64,000 nt of DNA from Flavobacterium sp. 90 (GCF_004339525.1 NZ_SMGE01000001.1:3968001-4032000); one strand, 5' to 3'; positions 26,060 through 34,311 are shown, counted from the first letter of the stretch. Program-made: numbers and translations. Notes: generated by a model from the sequence alone, not told the origin.

Positions 26060-26956
26060 TTAATTTTGGTTATACAAAGCCGCAAAATGTTTTGCATATT
26101 CTGCCAGTTTTACTTTTCCCATTTCTGAAGGTCTGTTATTATAGTAATCTTCGCCAAGTGTACCATTGTAAAGTCCGGCGTACATTTCGACCAAACCTGC
26201 GGCAATTTTTGGCTGCATTCCAATAGTTATCAAACTATCCAAAGTTTCCTGATCTGTTGATAAAACCCATTTTAAATCTGATTTTCCAATGGCTTCACCC
26301 AAAATTCTTGCTGTTTCATGACCTGTTAATTCTTCGCTTGCAACATAACGAATTTTTTTTACGTCAAGCGGAGTTGTGATTTCGTTTGCAATTGCCTCTG
26401 CAATATCATAAGGCGAAACCCATGGAATCATTTCGTCAGCACCATAATTGGCTTTAATATGACCTTGAAATTTAATCATAGGAATATAACTTTCCAGATT
26501 ATAATAGAAAGAAGTTGGACGCATAAAAGTAATTCCAACATTTAAAAGTTTATTTAAAACATTTTCAATTTCATTATAACGCTGAATTATTCCTGAATTT
26601 TTCTCTAAATGAGCTCCAATACTACTTAAGAAAACCACGCGTTTTACGCCTGAATTCTGGATTGCTTCGGAATAATTATTTCCGATTTTGCGAGTAAAAG
26701 CGTCCAAATCAAGATTAGGATCAAAATAATTGGCGCGCGGAATCATGCAATAAACGGCATCTGCGCCTGTAAAAGTCTGCGTTAAAAACGCTGCATCTTC
26801 TACAGATCCAATTGCTGCTTTTGCACCTAAAGTTTCAATTTCTTTTTGTTTTCCTGCATCGCTGGTTATTATCGAAACGTCGTGTCCTTTTTGAACTAAT
26901 TCCTTCGCTAATGGCTTGCTGATGTTCCCTAGAGAACCTGTAATTATAATTTTCAT
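26060..26956 (-). CDS. NmrA/SDR-type NAD(P)-binding protein
   Basis: The 298-residue protein has an atypical short-chain dehydrogenase fold. The nucleotide-binding glycine motif lies in IIITGSLGNISKPLAKELVQ, and AVYCMIPRANYFDP, VVFLSSIGAHLEKNSGII and PWVSPYDIAEAIA follow. It resembles the NAD(P)H-binding azoreductase/quinone reductase-like QOR2 and NmrA groups. The activity may be a reductase or redox-sensing regulator. The AraC gene follows after 12 bases. Confidence 0.88.
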   Translation of the reverse strand: MKIIITGSLGNISKPLAKELVQKGHDVSIITSDAGKQKEIETLGAKAAIGSVEDAAFLTQTFTGADAVYCMIPRANYFDPNLDLDAFTRKIGNNYSEAIQNSGVKRVVFLSSIGAHLEKNSGIIQRYNEIENVLNKLLNVGITFMRPTSFYYNLESYIPMIKFQGHIKANYGADEMIPWVSPYDIAEAIANEITTPLDVKKIRYVASEELTGHETARILGEAIGKSDLKWVLSTDQETLDSLITIGMQPKIAAGLVEMYAGLYNGTLGEDYYNNRPSEMGKVKLAEYAKHFAALYNQN

Positions 26957-27049
26957 CGTTCTATTTTTTTGTTGTTACAAAGTTCCATAACAACAATCCA
27001 ATAGCTGTAGCCAAATCTACGATTGTCTTAGCCTAAAATAATACTGGCA

Positions 27050-27535
27050 TTATTTTGCTGAAAGTTTCTTCTCATTTTCGGTTTGAGGTTTGTCTTTCCC
27101 ATTTGGATTTCCGGTTCCGGTAGTAATTAAATTTTTTAGACTTTTCTGAATATAAGTTGTCCAGGCATCTCTGCAAATATCAAAACATTCGTATTGCGGA
27201 ACCAAACCAAAATGTGTGAAACGAAGTTCGGTTTTTCCATCTTTTTCCGAAATTTCAAACGTAGGTTTTGTGTTGGTCCATTCGGTTTCGTCTTCTGTAA
27301 ATTTGAAATAGTTTTTCTCGATTAGCCAAACAATTTTCTGATTTGGAATTACCTCGATTAATTTTACTTTACAACGATGAACATCTTCATAATGATACTC
27401 AAATTCGTCGTTAAGTTTTGCCGTATTTCCGTCAATTTCTTCTGACCACCAACCGCGAACATTGGTAATAGCATTAAAAACTTCCTGAGGAGATTGGTCT
27501 ACTTTTATAGTTGTGGTAAAATCGGATGCACTCAT
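27050..27535 (-). CDS. SRPBCC domain protein
   Basis: The 161-residue protein begins SASDFTTTIKVDQSPQEVFN and continues AITNVRGWWSEEIDGNT, ENYFKFTE-like strands and ELRFTHFGLVP. It has the START-like ligand-binding fold, related to but distinct from the protein at 15656-16123. A TATATTTG element lies 28 bases upstream of the start on the coding strand. No ligand is predictable. Confidence 0.88.
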   Translation of the reverse strand: MSASDFTTTIKVDQSPQEVFNAITNVRGWWSEEIDGNTAKLNDEFEYHYEDVHRCKVKLIEVIPNQKIVWLIEKNYFKFTEDETEWTNTKPTFEISEKDGKTELRFTHFGLVPQYECFDICRDAWTTYIQKSLKNLITTGTGNPNGKDKPQTENEKKLSAK

Positions 27536-27563
27536 AATTATTTGTTTTTAAGAATTAACATAA

Positions 27564-27571
27564 CAAATATA
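27564..27571 (-). promoter_or_regulatory. Candidate -7 promoter element
   Basis: The complement reads TATATTTG, an exact match to the Bacteroidota -7 consensus TAnnTTTG, a short distance upstream of the SRPBCC start at 27535. A TTG -33 element at the right spacing is not evident. Confidence 0.4.
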
Positions 27572-27677
27572 CTTTATGATAATCAATATGTTAGGGTGTT
27601 AACCTGACAATTGTAAGGGGGATTTCAGACAGATTTATGATTTTAGAATATAGAATATAGATTGTTGGAATCTCTGA

Positions 27678-28160
27678 TTATGGATTTTGACGCATTAAGT
27701 GTTTTTTCTTTCTAAATAATCCAATTAATAAATTGATAATATAAATTGGCGTCGCAACAAACATAATTAGTAGGACTTCATCGACCAATATAATGTTCAT
27801 TAATTGGCGGCTATCAAAGAATAGTGGGAATTCTGGATTTTGTAGAAACAATTTTCCATAGAAAAAAGCGATCCAGTAAATTATAAAACTTCCAAGTAAA
27901 ATTACGGAATGAATTATGGTTAAAGGTTTTACAAGTTGTTTTTTTAATAGTTTCTGAACGAGCCAATATCCTAATCCCATTAAAAAATAGGATGTAAACA
28001 AAAGAATAGTTAAATGATAATTTGCAATGACAAAATAAGTAGCATGAATGTTAATATCTAATGTAGATTCAGGATCAGTACTTAGAATAAATCCAATTAT
28101 TAAAATAAGTATGGCAGTAATCCAGAATAAGTCATATACTTTTATTTTTTCAATATTCAT
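27678..28160 (-). CDS. Four-helix membrane protein resembling a fragment of haem-copper oxidase subunit I
   Basis: The 160-residue protein has four hydrophobic helices. Its second helix reads DINIHATYFVIANYHLTILL, which resembles the subunit I stretch HDTYFVVAHFHYV where two histidines bind haem. Here the first of these histidines is asparagine and the second is kept. No copper-site histidines or other subunits are present. I infer a stand-alone, diverged membrane protein, not an oxidase. Its start codon overlaps the stop codon of the flavodoxin-fold gene by one base, so the two are translationally coupled. Confidence 0.65.
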   Translation of the reverse strand: MNIEKIKVYDLFWITAILILIIGFILSTDPESTLDINIHATYFVIANYHLTILLFTSYFLMGLGYWLVQKLLKKQLVKPLTIIHSVILLGSFIIYWIAFFYGKLFLQNPEFPLFFDSRQLMNIILVDEVLLIMFVATPIYIINLLIGLFRKKKHLMRQNP

Positions 28161-28765
28161 TACAAGTTGATATTTACTGTTTTTTTTATTTTCTCTACAA
28201 GTTCATCAAGTTGTGAAAAATGTTTTTCCATCACTTTTTCCAACTCTAAAGTTCCGCCCAAGATTAGCATTTCTTTATTTTTGAATCGTTGCCCAAGGCG
28301 ATCTTCGAGCATAATGGTTTTCATACTTTGTGCCATTTCTATTTCTTCAAGAAATTTATTTGGATGACCGGCGGTACAAATTACAAGTCCAAGTGGAATT
28401 GTTTTCATCGGCTTTGAAGTTTCATTTTGCCCATAAGCATATCCAACCGAATAAACGCGATCAAACCAGCCTTTTAGTTTTGCCGGACAATCACTCCACC
28501 AAACCGGATATAGAAAAATAATACAATCAGCTTTTTCAATTTTTTCATGTTCCGCCAAAACATCTTTAGAAACAGGAAGATTCGTTTTTGCAAAACCTTC
28601 TCTTTCGTATTCTTCTTCAGACATATCGCTTTGAAAATTCATTGCGTACAAATCAGAAATTTCAATGTTCCAACTTTGTTTTATCAAGACAGATTTCAGA
28701 TGTTCTAAGACCTGAAAAGTATATGATTTTTTGCTTGGATGACTGTAAACGATTAAAATATTCAT
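28160..28765 (-). CDS. Flavodoxin-fold NAD(P)H oxidoreductase (MdaB/KefF-like)
   Basis: The 201-residue protein has the FMN/FAD-binding phosphate loop near the start (ILIVYSHPSKKSYTFQVLEH), FLYPVWWSDCPAKLKGWFDR, and a C-terminal segment with GQRFKNKEML. It would reduce quinones or serve as a KefF-like ancillary subunit. It is coupled to the four-helix membrane protein gene by a one-base overlap, which may mean the flavoprotein works at that membrane partner. Confidence 0.9.
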   Translation of the reverse strand: MNILIVYSHPSKKSYTFQVLEHLKSVLIKQSWNIEISDLYAMNFQSDMSEEEYEREGFAKTNLPVSKDVLAEHEKIEKADCIIFLYPVWWSDCPAKLKGWFDRVYSVGYAYGQNETSKPMKTIPLGLVICTAGHPNKFLEEIEMAQSMKTIMLEDRLGQRFKNKEMLILGGTLELEKVMEKHFSQLDELVEKIKKTVNINL

Positions 28766-28889
28766 TTTGCATATTTTTAGTTTGACAACTCTTAAAAATA
28801 GAAATCGAACATAACGCTCTCTTCTATATAAAATTACAAATTAAATCTAAAGTTCGATCATGACTTTTTATACAAAATCTTCTAAAGAT

Positions 28890-29096
28890 TTAATGGGCTA
28901 CAAATTCTAAAATATCTCCCGGTTGGCAATCTAATACTTTGCAAATAGCTTCAAGCGTACTAAACCGAATCGCTTTTGCCTTGCCGGTTTTTAATATCGA
29001 AAGGTTTGATAAAGTTAAGTCGACTTTTTCAGAAAGTTCGTTTAATGACATTTTTCTTTTCGCCATCATCACATCTAAATTCACTATTATTGGCAT
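28890..29096 (-). CDS. XRE/YozG-type helix-turn-helix regulator
   Basis: The 68-residue protein is almost only a helix-turn-helix: MAKRKMSLNELSEKVDLTLS followed by the recognition helix NLSILKTGKAKAIRFSTLEA and ending CQPGDILEF. This is the small Cro/CI-like family commonly paired with DUF2975 membrane proteins. It follows that gene after three bases, and they probably act as a regulatory pair. Confidence 0.92.
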   Translation of the reverse strand: MPIIVNLDVMMAKRKMSLNELSEKVDLTLSNLSILKTGKAKAIRFSTLEAICKVLDCQPGDILEFVAH

Positions 29097-29099
29097 GTT

Positions 29100-29639
29100 T
29101 TATATCGTTAGTTCGTTTTCTTTTTGTAATTCAATGCCTTTTGCAAAAAGCTGAGAAATAAAATACAATATCAGGGCAAAGAATAAAAAGGCATCTCCAA
29201 GTCCGATATGTTCCATAATATTTGGAAGAGGTATTTTCATAGCCGTAAATTTTTCAGAATAAGATACTACTACTTTACTGAAAATCCCAATTATCAAAGC
29301 AAATGCACTCATTTTTTGAATCAATTTACCAATAGTTTCGTGAAATGGATTAACCATATTGATCTTCATGAAAATCTGAATTAAGGTATAAAACAGCAGT
29401 GCTTCAAAAATTGTAATTACGATAATGCAGAAAACCATTATTGTATAATCTACTTCGTCATAGGCTTTCAATTGCGATAAATCTAAACCTATTGATAAAT
29501 TTTTGGCTGCAATTTCCGGGTAGTACTTAGTTATAAAATAAGATACTAATAGTGAACCCGCTTTTACACAAGTTCCAATAAATGCAATCCATGAAACAAC
29601 GTTCAGGATTTTCAAAATGATGGTTGATTTTGTTGACAT
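29100..29639 (-). CDS. DUF2975 membrane protein
   Basis: The 179-residue protein has four transmembrane helices (VVSWIAFIGTCVKAGSLLVS, YTIMVFCIIVITIFEALLFY, MSAFALIIGIFSKVVVSY and DAFLFFALILYFISQLF). The pattern and the downstream YozG-like gene fit DUF2975, often thought to work with the small regulator in membrane-linked control. A TACATTTG box and an AT-rich palindrome lie upstream. Confidence 0.85.
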   Translation of the reverse strand: MSTKSTIILKILNVVSWIAFIGTCVKAGSLLVSYFITKYYPEIAAKNLSIGLDLSQLKAYDEVDYTIMVFCIIVITIFEALLFYTLIQIFMKINMVNPFHETIGKLIQKMSAFALIIGIFSKVVVSYSEKFTAMKIPLPNIMEHIGLGDAFLFFALILYFISQLFAKGIELQKENELTI

Positions 29640-29667
29640 AATATTTTGGTTTTAAATAAATACATGA

Positions 29668-29705
29668 CAAATGTAAATAAAAATTTATTGATAAACGATA
29701 AATTT
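29668..29705 (-). promoter_or_regulatory. Candidate promoter box and palindromic operator
   Basis: The complement of 29668-29675 reads TACATTTG (TAnnTTTG). Just upstream, AAATTTAT (29681-29688) and ATAAATTT (29698-29705) form an inverted repeat around TGATAAACG. The position suits an operator for the small HTH protein encoded downstream, as autoregulation. This is inference from position. Confidence 0.4.
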
Positions 29706-29795
29706 TTATTTAAAAGTAAAAAATATTTACCTTTAAAAAGTTTTTAGCCTTCTAAAACATCTTCAAATTCAGTAAAAACAGGGAATCCGATTTCT

Positions 29796-30386
29796 TTATT
29801 TTCTTTCAATCAATAGTAATTTTTTTCCTTCATTAATCATTCTAACGCCATAAGAGATTGTTGCAATTGCACAGCCTAAACTAACGACAACGTTGGCAAG
29901 ATTTACAGGCATTATTTTTTGGGTTATTAAATAAATACCAAGTATAGCAAACAAACAAGTCCAGGTTCCCATATAATAATCAAAAGTACGATTGAAAATT
30001 TTGGCTAATGGAAAAAAGTGTAAACCGACAGCTAAAGCGAAAAACGAAATAAATAATTCATCGTGATTGATGTTCATTAAAACATTTTTAGCCACAAGTA
30101 TCCCTAGTCCTTCTAAACCAAAAATGATTAAGAACCATTTTTCTTTACTTTTTTCTTCGGCAGTTTTTTCTTCGACAGTATCTGCCAAGGTTTTTTGTGC
30201 TTTGGTAAATGTAAAATAGAAGTATAAAAACGCCGTAATGATAAAACCTAAAAGGACTCCAACAAGTCTGTAATCTTTATTTTCGAGATAATATTCGGCA
30301 ATAAAAGCCCAAATTGCTGTGTTGATAATCATGAAGAATAATCCTCCAATTGGTTTGTCGATGTCTTTTTTTGTAATTTGTGTCAT
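29796..30386 (-). CDS. Polytopic membrane protein of unknown function
   Basis: The 196-residue protein has about six transmembrane segments, a charged Lys/Glu linker after the second (QKTLADTVEEKTAEEKSKEK) and a histidine-containing central region (NINHDELFISFFALAVGLHF). I cannot assign a family with confidence. It is on the same strand as its neighbours but with gaps of 73 and 156 bases. Confidence 0.65.
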   Translation of the reverse strand: MTQITKKDIDKPIGGLFFMIINTAIWAFIAEYYLENKDYRLVGVLLGFIITAFLYFYFTFTKAQKTLADTVEEKTAEEKSKEKWFLIIFGLEGLGILVAKNVLMNINHDELFISFFALAVGLHFFPLAKIFNRTFDYYMGTWTCLFAILGIYLITQKIMPVNLANVVVSLGCAIATISYGVRMINEGKKLLLIERK

Positions 30387-30459
30387 TTGAGTTTTGTTGG
30401 TTTTAAATATTTATATTTTGTTGTAGCGACGCACAAAAGTGTGTCTTTAGAAATACGGT

Positions 30460-30891
30460 TTAATTAATGTTTTTTAATAATTCAAAAAGTATATATCCGC
30501 CATGTTCAGATTGTCCGTGTTCTACGGCTAAAAAACCTTTTTTGAGATAAAACTCAACGGCTTTTGTGTTGTTTTCAAGGCATTTTAAAGTAATTGGAAG
30601 TTTGGTTTTTTTGATCGCTGCTTTTAATAATTCAGTTCCGATGCCTTCTCCTTGATATTTTTGGTCAATATACAAATGATGAATAAAATTACCCTTCATC
30701 CAAATAGAAATAAAACCAACAGGAATATCGTCAAGAATAGCTACCAATATAACTTCTCCTTTTGTATAGCGATCAAAATCTTTTAATTGAAATTCTAAAG
30801 GATCAAGCCAATGAAAGGTATTTTGTCTTTCTTTTAAAAACAACTTTCTTAAGAAATCATAGTCACCTTTTCTAACGGGTATTATTTTCAT
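30460..30891 (-). CDS. GNAT family N-acetyltransferase
   Basis: The 143-residue protein shows motif A (LYIDQKYQGEGIGTELLKAA) and motif B (LKCLENNTKAVEFYLKKGF), with KGNFIHHLYIDQKY before it. It is a small, single-domain acetyltransferase whose substrate is not inferable. Confidence 0.93.
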   Translation of the reverse strand: MKIIPVRKGDYDFLRKLFLKERQNTFHWLDPLEFQLKDFDRYTKGEVILVAILDDIPVGFISIWMKGNFIHHLYIDQKYQGEGIGTELLKAAIKKTKLPITLKCLENNTKAVEFYLKKGFLAVEHGQSEHGGYILFELLKNIN

Positions 30892-30992
30892 TTGGTGTAA
30901 AACAATTTTCGATTCATTTCTGAGTATTTTTTCGAATCATGGTTTTGGTTTGCGATTAAGATAAAGTACGTATTATCGAAATTATATTGTTC

Positions 30993-31388
30993 TTATTTTA
31001 GTCTTTCCAATACCCCTTTGCGTTTGACGATGTTTTTGTAATCCCATTGTATTTCTGTTGCTTTTTTAAGCCATCGCTTTAAGTCTTCTTGATTTATTTG
31101 TTCAATTGCTGTATAACGAATTTCTGAAGCTTTGAAAGAACCTTCGTTTGCAAGTTTTTCTTCGTCAAAAGATTGTCCGCTCCAGAATAACAGGCGAACA
31201 CAATTTTTGAGTTTACTGTAGCCTACAATTGGATTTCCGTCAAGAAACCAAGCCGGATGTGCGTGCCAGATCTTGTTTTCGTAATCTGAAAGGTTTTCGT
31301 TGATTATAATAGCCAACTGATTGCAGATTTCTTTGTCTGAATCTGAATTAGATTGCGAATTATTATAATCTTGTACGGCTGCATTCAT
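30993..31388 (-). CDS. DUF1801 domain protein
   Basis: The 131-residue protein carries IWHAHPAWFLDGNPIVGYSK, VRLLFWSGQSFDEEKLANEG and SFKASEIRYTAIEQINQEDL, the DUF1801 pattern. The pocket has an added histidine relative to the paralogs at 15107-15475 and 22696-23121. No activity is known. Confidence 0.87.
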   Translation of the reverse strand: MNAAVQDYNNSQSNSDSDKEICNQLAIIINENLSDYENKIWHAHPAWFLDGNPIVGYSKLKNCVRLLFWSGQSFDEEKLANEGSFKASEIRYTAIEQINQEDLKRWLKKATEIQWDYKNIVKRKGVLERLK

Positions 31389-31540
31389 GATAATGAGCTT
31401 TTTTATTTGAATTTGAATTGGCGAATAACTTGCTATGAGACTTTTTTGAAGTTATTTGCTGTAGCTAAAATAGTCTTTTTTTTATTGCAATAATTCAATC
31501 TAAAATGAATATTGTTTTTTGAAATTTTGTGTTTGCGTGA

Positions 31541-31640
31541 GGGATAGTAGTGAAAAGCCCACAGCCTGACGAAGGAAGTGCGAGGACTTGTAGCGGATAG
31601 CCCGGTTCGCCGCGGCGAAACACGCCCAAATAAAAAAATC
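31541..31640. repeat. 100-bp direct repeat, copy 1
   Basis: The element runs from GGGATAGTAGTGAAAAGCCC to about AAATAAAAAAATC. It differs from copy 2 at one base only (GTTCGCCGCG here versus GTTCACCGCG). The GC-rich body includes TTGTAGCGGATAGCCCGG. Confidence 0.95.
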
Positions 31641-31775
31641 TGTTTTTATCAGCGTTTTCGCTTTAGCGAATCAGTAAAATCAGTGTCTAATTTTGACGCG
31701 GATAAAACAGATTTACTTCGTAAAAACGCAGATAAAAACGGATTTTATTTTCTAACAGTTTAACTTAATGACATT

Positions 31776-31875
31776 GGGATAGTAGTGAAAAGCCCACAGC
31801 CTGACGAAGGAAGTGCGAGGACTTGTAGCGGATAGCCCGGTTCACCGCGGCGAAACACGCCCAAATAAAAAAATC
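31776..31875. repeat. 100-bp direct repeat, copy 2
   Basis: This copy is offset by 235 bases from the first and has one mismatch. Its end runs into the terminator hairpin at 31867-31901 of the carbonic anhydrase gene. Confidence 0.95.
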
Positions 31876-31901
31876 CGACTTGCTTTCACAAATCGGATTT
31901 T
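31867..31901 (-). terminator. Terminator, shared sequence family (copy 1)
   Basis: On the minus strand AAAATCCGATTTGTGAAAGC then AAGTCGGATTTTTTT forms a 9-bp stem and T-run directly after the carbonic anhydrase stop at 31924. The loop sequence is the same as in three other copies downstream. Confidence 0.85.
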
Positions 31902-31923
31902 AATATTTTGTATTGAATGTTGT

Positions 31924-32598
31924 TTACAATTGCTCCACTTTTCCGGTGTGTACATCGTATCGCATAGAAACAATTTGAATTTTATGTTCTTTTACGATTG
32001 GATTGTCCTGGATTAATTTTGTAGAGTGCTTGATATTGGCATTAATTGCTCCCAAATAGTTTGTTGCTTTTGGAGTTGTTTTGTCTGCGTCGATCTCTTC
32101 TTTTTCTTGAGATATTGTTTCAACTATATTATCAATATGATTGAAGTGTTTTTTGTAAGCTCCGTCTTTGTCATTAATATATGCTTTTACGGCACCACAC
32201 TCAGTGTGACCTAAAACGACAATTAATTTTGCATCGAGATGTTCTATCGCATATTCGATGCTTCCCATATCGATATCAGAAATTAAATTTCCGGCGTTAC
32301 GAATGACAAATAGATCTCCAATTCCCTGATCAAATACGATTTCTGGTGAAACTCTACTGTCTGAGCAAGTGATAATGACAGCAAAAGGTTTTTGCCCGTC
32401 CTGATTTGCTAAAATACTTTGTTTGTCTTGATGCGGATGAATTGATTTCTCGTCTAGAAAGCGTTTGTTTCCTTCGGTTAGTTTTTCAATTGAAGTTAGA
32501 TTTTTGTTTGCTTCTGTAATGTTGATTTTATTACAACTAAGTATTGAAAAAATTATTGAAAATACTATAAACGCAAGAATTGTTATTTTTGTTTTCAT
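31924..32598 (-). CDS. Beta-class carbonic anhydrase, predicted lipoprotein
   Basis: The 224-residue enzyme interconverts CO2 and bicarbonate. Zinc ligands and catalytic pair are visible: C78 and D80-R82 in TCSDSRVSPE, and H131 and C134 in GHTECGAVKAY. The N-terminus has a signal sequence with a lipobox (SILSC, C22), so it should be an outer-face lipoprotein rather than a cytoplasmic enzyme. A TAATTTTG box is found about 53 bases upstream. Confidence 0.92.
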   Translation of the reverse strand: MKTKITILAFIVFSIIFSILSCNKINITEANKNLTSIEKLTEGNKRFLDEKSIHPHQDKQSILANQDGQKPFAVIITCSDSRVSPEIVFDQGIGDLFVIRNAGNLISDIDMGSIEYAIEHLDAKLIVVLGHTECGAVKAYINDKDGAYKKHFNHIDNIVETISQEKEEIDADKTTPKATNYLGAINANIKHSTKLIQDNPIVKEHKIQIVSMRYDVHTGKVEQL

Positions 32599-32650
32599 GT
32601 TTCTGATTTTTAAGTCTTTATAAGTTTTATAAGTCCTTTATAAAACTGTG

Positions 32651-32658
32651 CAAAATTA
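32651..32658 (-). promoter_or_regulatory. Candidate -7 promoter element
   Basis: The complement reads TAATTTTG, exact for TAnnTTTG, about 53 bases upstream of the carbonic anhydrase start at 32598. No TTG at the expected -33 distance is clear. Confidence 0.4.
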
Positions 32659-32712
32659 TTTCGCTTCTACTTATAAAATAGCCACAGGAAGTTTTTTTTA
32701 TATCATTTAAAT

Positions 32713-33612
32713 CTAATTTTTGATAGAGTTAAAGGTGTTGCTAATATTTGAAACAAATTCTTTTGTGTATTTTCCTGTTGGATCTAAATCAGGATCCAGA
32801 ATTGTTATTTCGAGTCCGCTGAGTTTATCGTTTTGAAATAAATAGGAGGTAAGTTCATTAAACTCATCATAAGTCAGACCGTCAGGTGTTGGGCTGTCTA
32901 CGCATGGCATTATCGAATCGTTTAAAACATCGACATCAATATGAAGCCAAAAGCCATCGAGATTTTTGCTCTTAACTTGTGAGAGAAATGATTGTACGCA
33001 ATTTAAGATACTTTGTTTTCGCAGCGTTTGAAGGCTTATATAGGTTGCTGACGAGTTTTTGATTTGATCTTCGTATTCGTCATCATATTCGCGATTACCT
33101 ACGCACCAAAGGTTTTCTTCTTTTATATAAGGAGATAAATTGAGGATATTGGTAAGTTTTTCCGGTCCGTTTCCGGTTACAATAGAAGCTGCCATTCCGC
33201 CAACGCCTCCAGTTTCAGAAAGTGAAACATCCATAAAATCAGTATGTCCGTCGAGGTAAAATAATCCGTAATTGCCTTTTTGTTTTAATGCAATGGCTGG
33301 TCCTAAAAGTATACTGCAGTCACCACCAAGTACAAAAGGAAATTTGTTTTGGCTCAATAAATTATTGATTAAATAAGCTTGTTCTCTGGCATAAGCAACT
33401 AATGAATTTGCATTGAGAATGTTGGTTTCATGATCTCTGATATTTGAATATTTGGGAGGATCTAGCCGTAGAATGTTTTTTGGATTTATGGTTTTGTGCA
33501 AATTATGTTTCCACAACCAATCCGGCAGTTTTTTTACGCCGGGTTCTTTTCCTGGCTGAGGTTCTTTTAAGCCTAAATTAGATGGAAACTCAATAATGCA
33601 TATTTCTTTCAT
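32713..33612 (-). CDS. Arginase/agmatinase/formiminoglutamase superfamily protein
   Basis: The 299-residue protein is a manganese-dependent ureohydrolase-fold enzyme. Metal motifs are YLDGHTDFMDV (DxHxD) and HIDVDVLND (DxD). The first motif is GGDCSILLG, with cysteine replacing the usual histidine metal ligand, as found in part of the superfamily. GGVGGMAAS lies between. Substrates may be arginine or a guanidino analogue. No ornithine or urea gene is adjacent; rocD is 20 kb away. Confidence 0.88.
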   Translation of the reverse strand: MKEICIIEFPSNLGLKEPQPGKEPGVKKLPDWLWKHNLHKTINPKNILRLDPPKYSNIRDHETNILNANSLVAYAREQAYLINNLLSQNKFPFVLGGDCSILLGPAIALKQKGNYGLFYLDGHTDFMDVSLSETGGVGGMAASIVTGNGPEKLTNILNLSPYIKEENLWCVGNREYDDEYEDQIKNSSATYISLQTLRKQSILNCVQSFLSQVKSKNLDGFWLHIDVDVLNDSIMPCVDSPTPDGLTYDEFNELTSYLFQNDKLSGLEITILDPDLDPTGKYTKEFVSNISNTFNSIKN

Positions 33613-33722
33613 AGCCTGATTGTTTAGTATAAAGTTATGAAAATAAAGATTATTGTGGTTTTTGTTTGCTAAAAGGGATTTACGAAAAAATGACTTTTAG
33701 TATCAAATGGCTTCTTTTATTT

Positions 33723-34214
33723 TTATTCCAGCTTTTTAATGATTCGATCTGTACCTTCTTGCAAACCTTTGTAGTAATCTCCTTTTTTTAATTCTGGAAC
33801 TACATAAGTAGATATGATATCTTTCATTTCCTGATCACTCATTTTAGTGCGTATTCTATTAACTCCCTGAACTTGAATTTGTCTTAACTGTTTGCTTATG
33901 ACAATTAAAACAGCTGTGTCTATATTTAATTTAGAAATTAGATACTTGTCTAAATCTAAAGAATAATCGTTTAGATCATTATAAGGGGTTATTGAAGCTG
34001 TTGTTACAATCAGAATTTTATTTTTGGTTTTAGCTTCGTTTGATTTTAAAAATTCGGTTAAAGACTTGGTCTGATTTGGAGTAAGTATTTTTTCAAAATC
34101 ATTTACATAATCATATGATTTTTCAAAGATATTTTGTGATTCAACTTTTGTTTGTGCAAATAAATGATGTGATAAAAAAAGGGAAATTGCTAAAAAGAAC
34201 ACTAATTTTTTCAT
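33723..34214 (-). CDS. TPM domain protein with signal peptide
   Basis: The 163-residue protein has a signal peptide (MKKLVFFLAISLFLSHHLFAQ) and the TPM (Psb32/MOLO1-like) core: VNDFEKILTPNQTKSLTEFL, ILIVTTASITPYNDLNDYSL, VLIVISKQLRQIQVQ and a C-terminal helix KKGDYYKGLQEGTDRIIK. Family members are phosphatase-like or assembly-related; the role here is unknown. A TAATTTTG box lies 23 bases upstream of the start. Confidence 0.9.
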   Translation of the reverse strand: MKKLVFFLAISLFLSHHLFAQTKVESQNIFEKSYDYVNDFEKILTPNQTKSLTEFLKSNEAKTKNKILIVTTASITPYNDLNDYSLDLDKYLISKLNIDTAVLIVISKQLRQIQVQGVNRIRTKMSDQEMKDIISTYVVPELKKGDYYKGLQEGTDRIIKKLE

Positions 34215-34236
34215 AAAAGATTTGTTTTGGGCGCTG

Positions 34237-34244
34237 CAAAATTA
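34237..34244 (-). promoter_or_regulatory. Candidate -7 promoter element
   Basis: The complement reads TAATTTTG (TAnnTTTG) 23 bases upstream of the TPM gene start at 34214. The -33 part is not distinct. Confidence 0.45.
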
Positions 34245-34311
34245 GTGCTTTATTATTAAAAATCAGTTTCTATATTGTTTCTATAATTAATTTTTATTTC
34301 TATAGAATGAT

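Larger units (their letters stand above)
31389..31923. other. Intergenic region with 100-bp direct repeat
   Basis: Two copies of a 100-base element occupy 31541-31640 and 31776-31875. Between them lies AT-rich sequence with GATAAAACAGATTTACTTCG and related AACGCAGATAAAAACGGATT units. A terminator-like hairpin follows the second copy. No gene is convincing in either strand. Confidence 0.7.

Noticed and set aside
31578..31763. Plus-strand frames in the 100-bp repeat, present in both copies
   Set aside because: The same short peptide start (MRGLVADSP) appears in both copies because the DNA is duplicated; no coding evidence.
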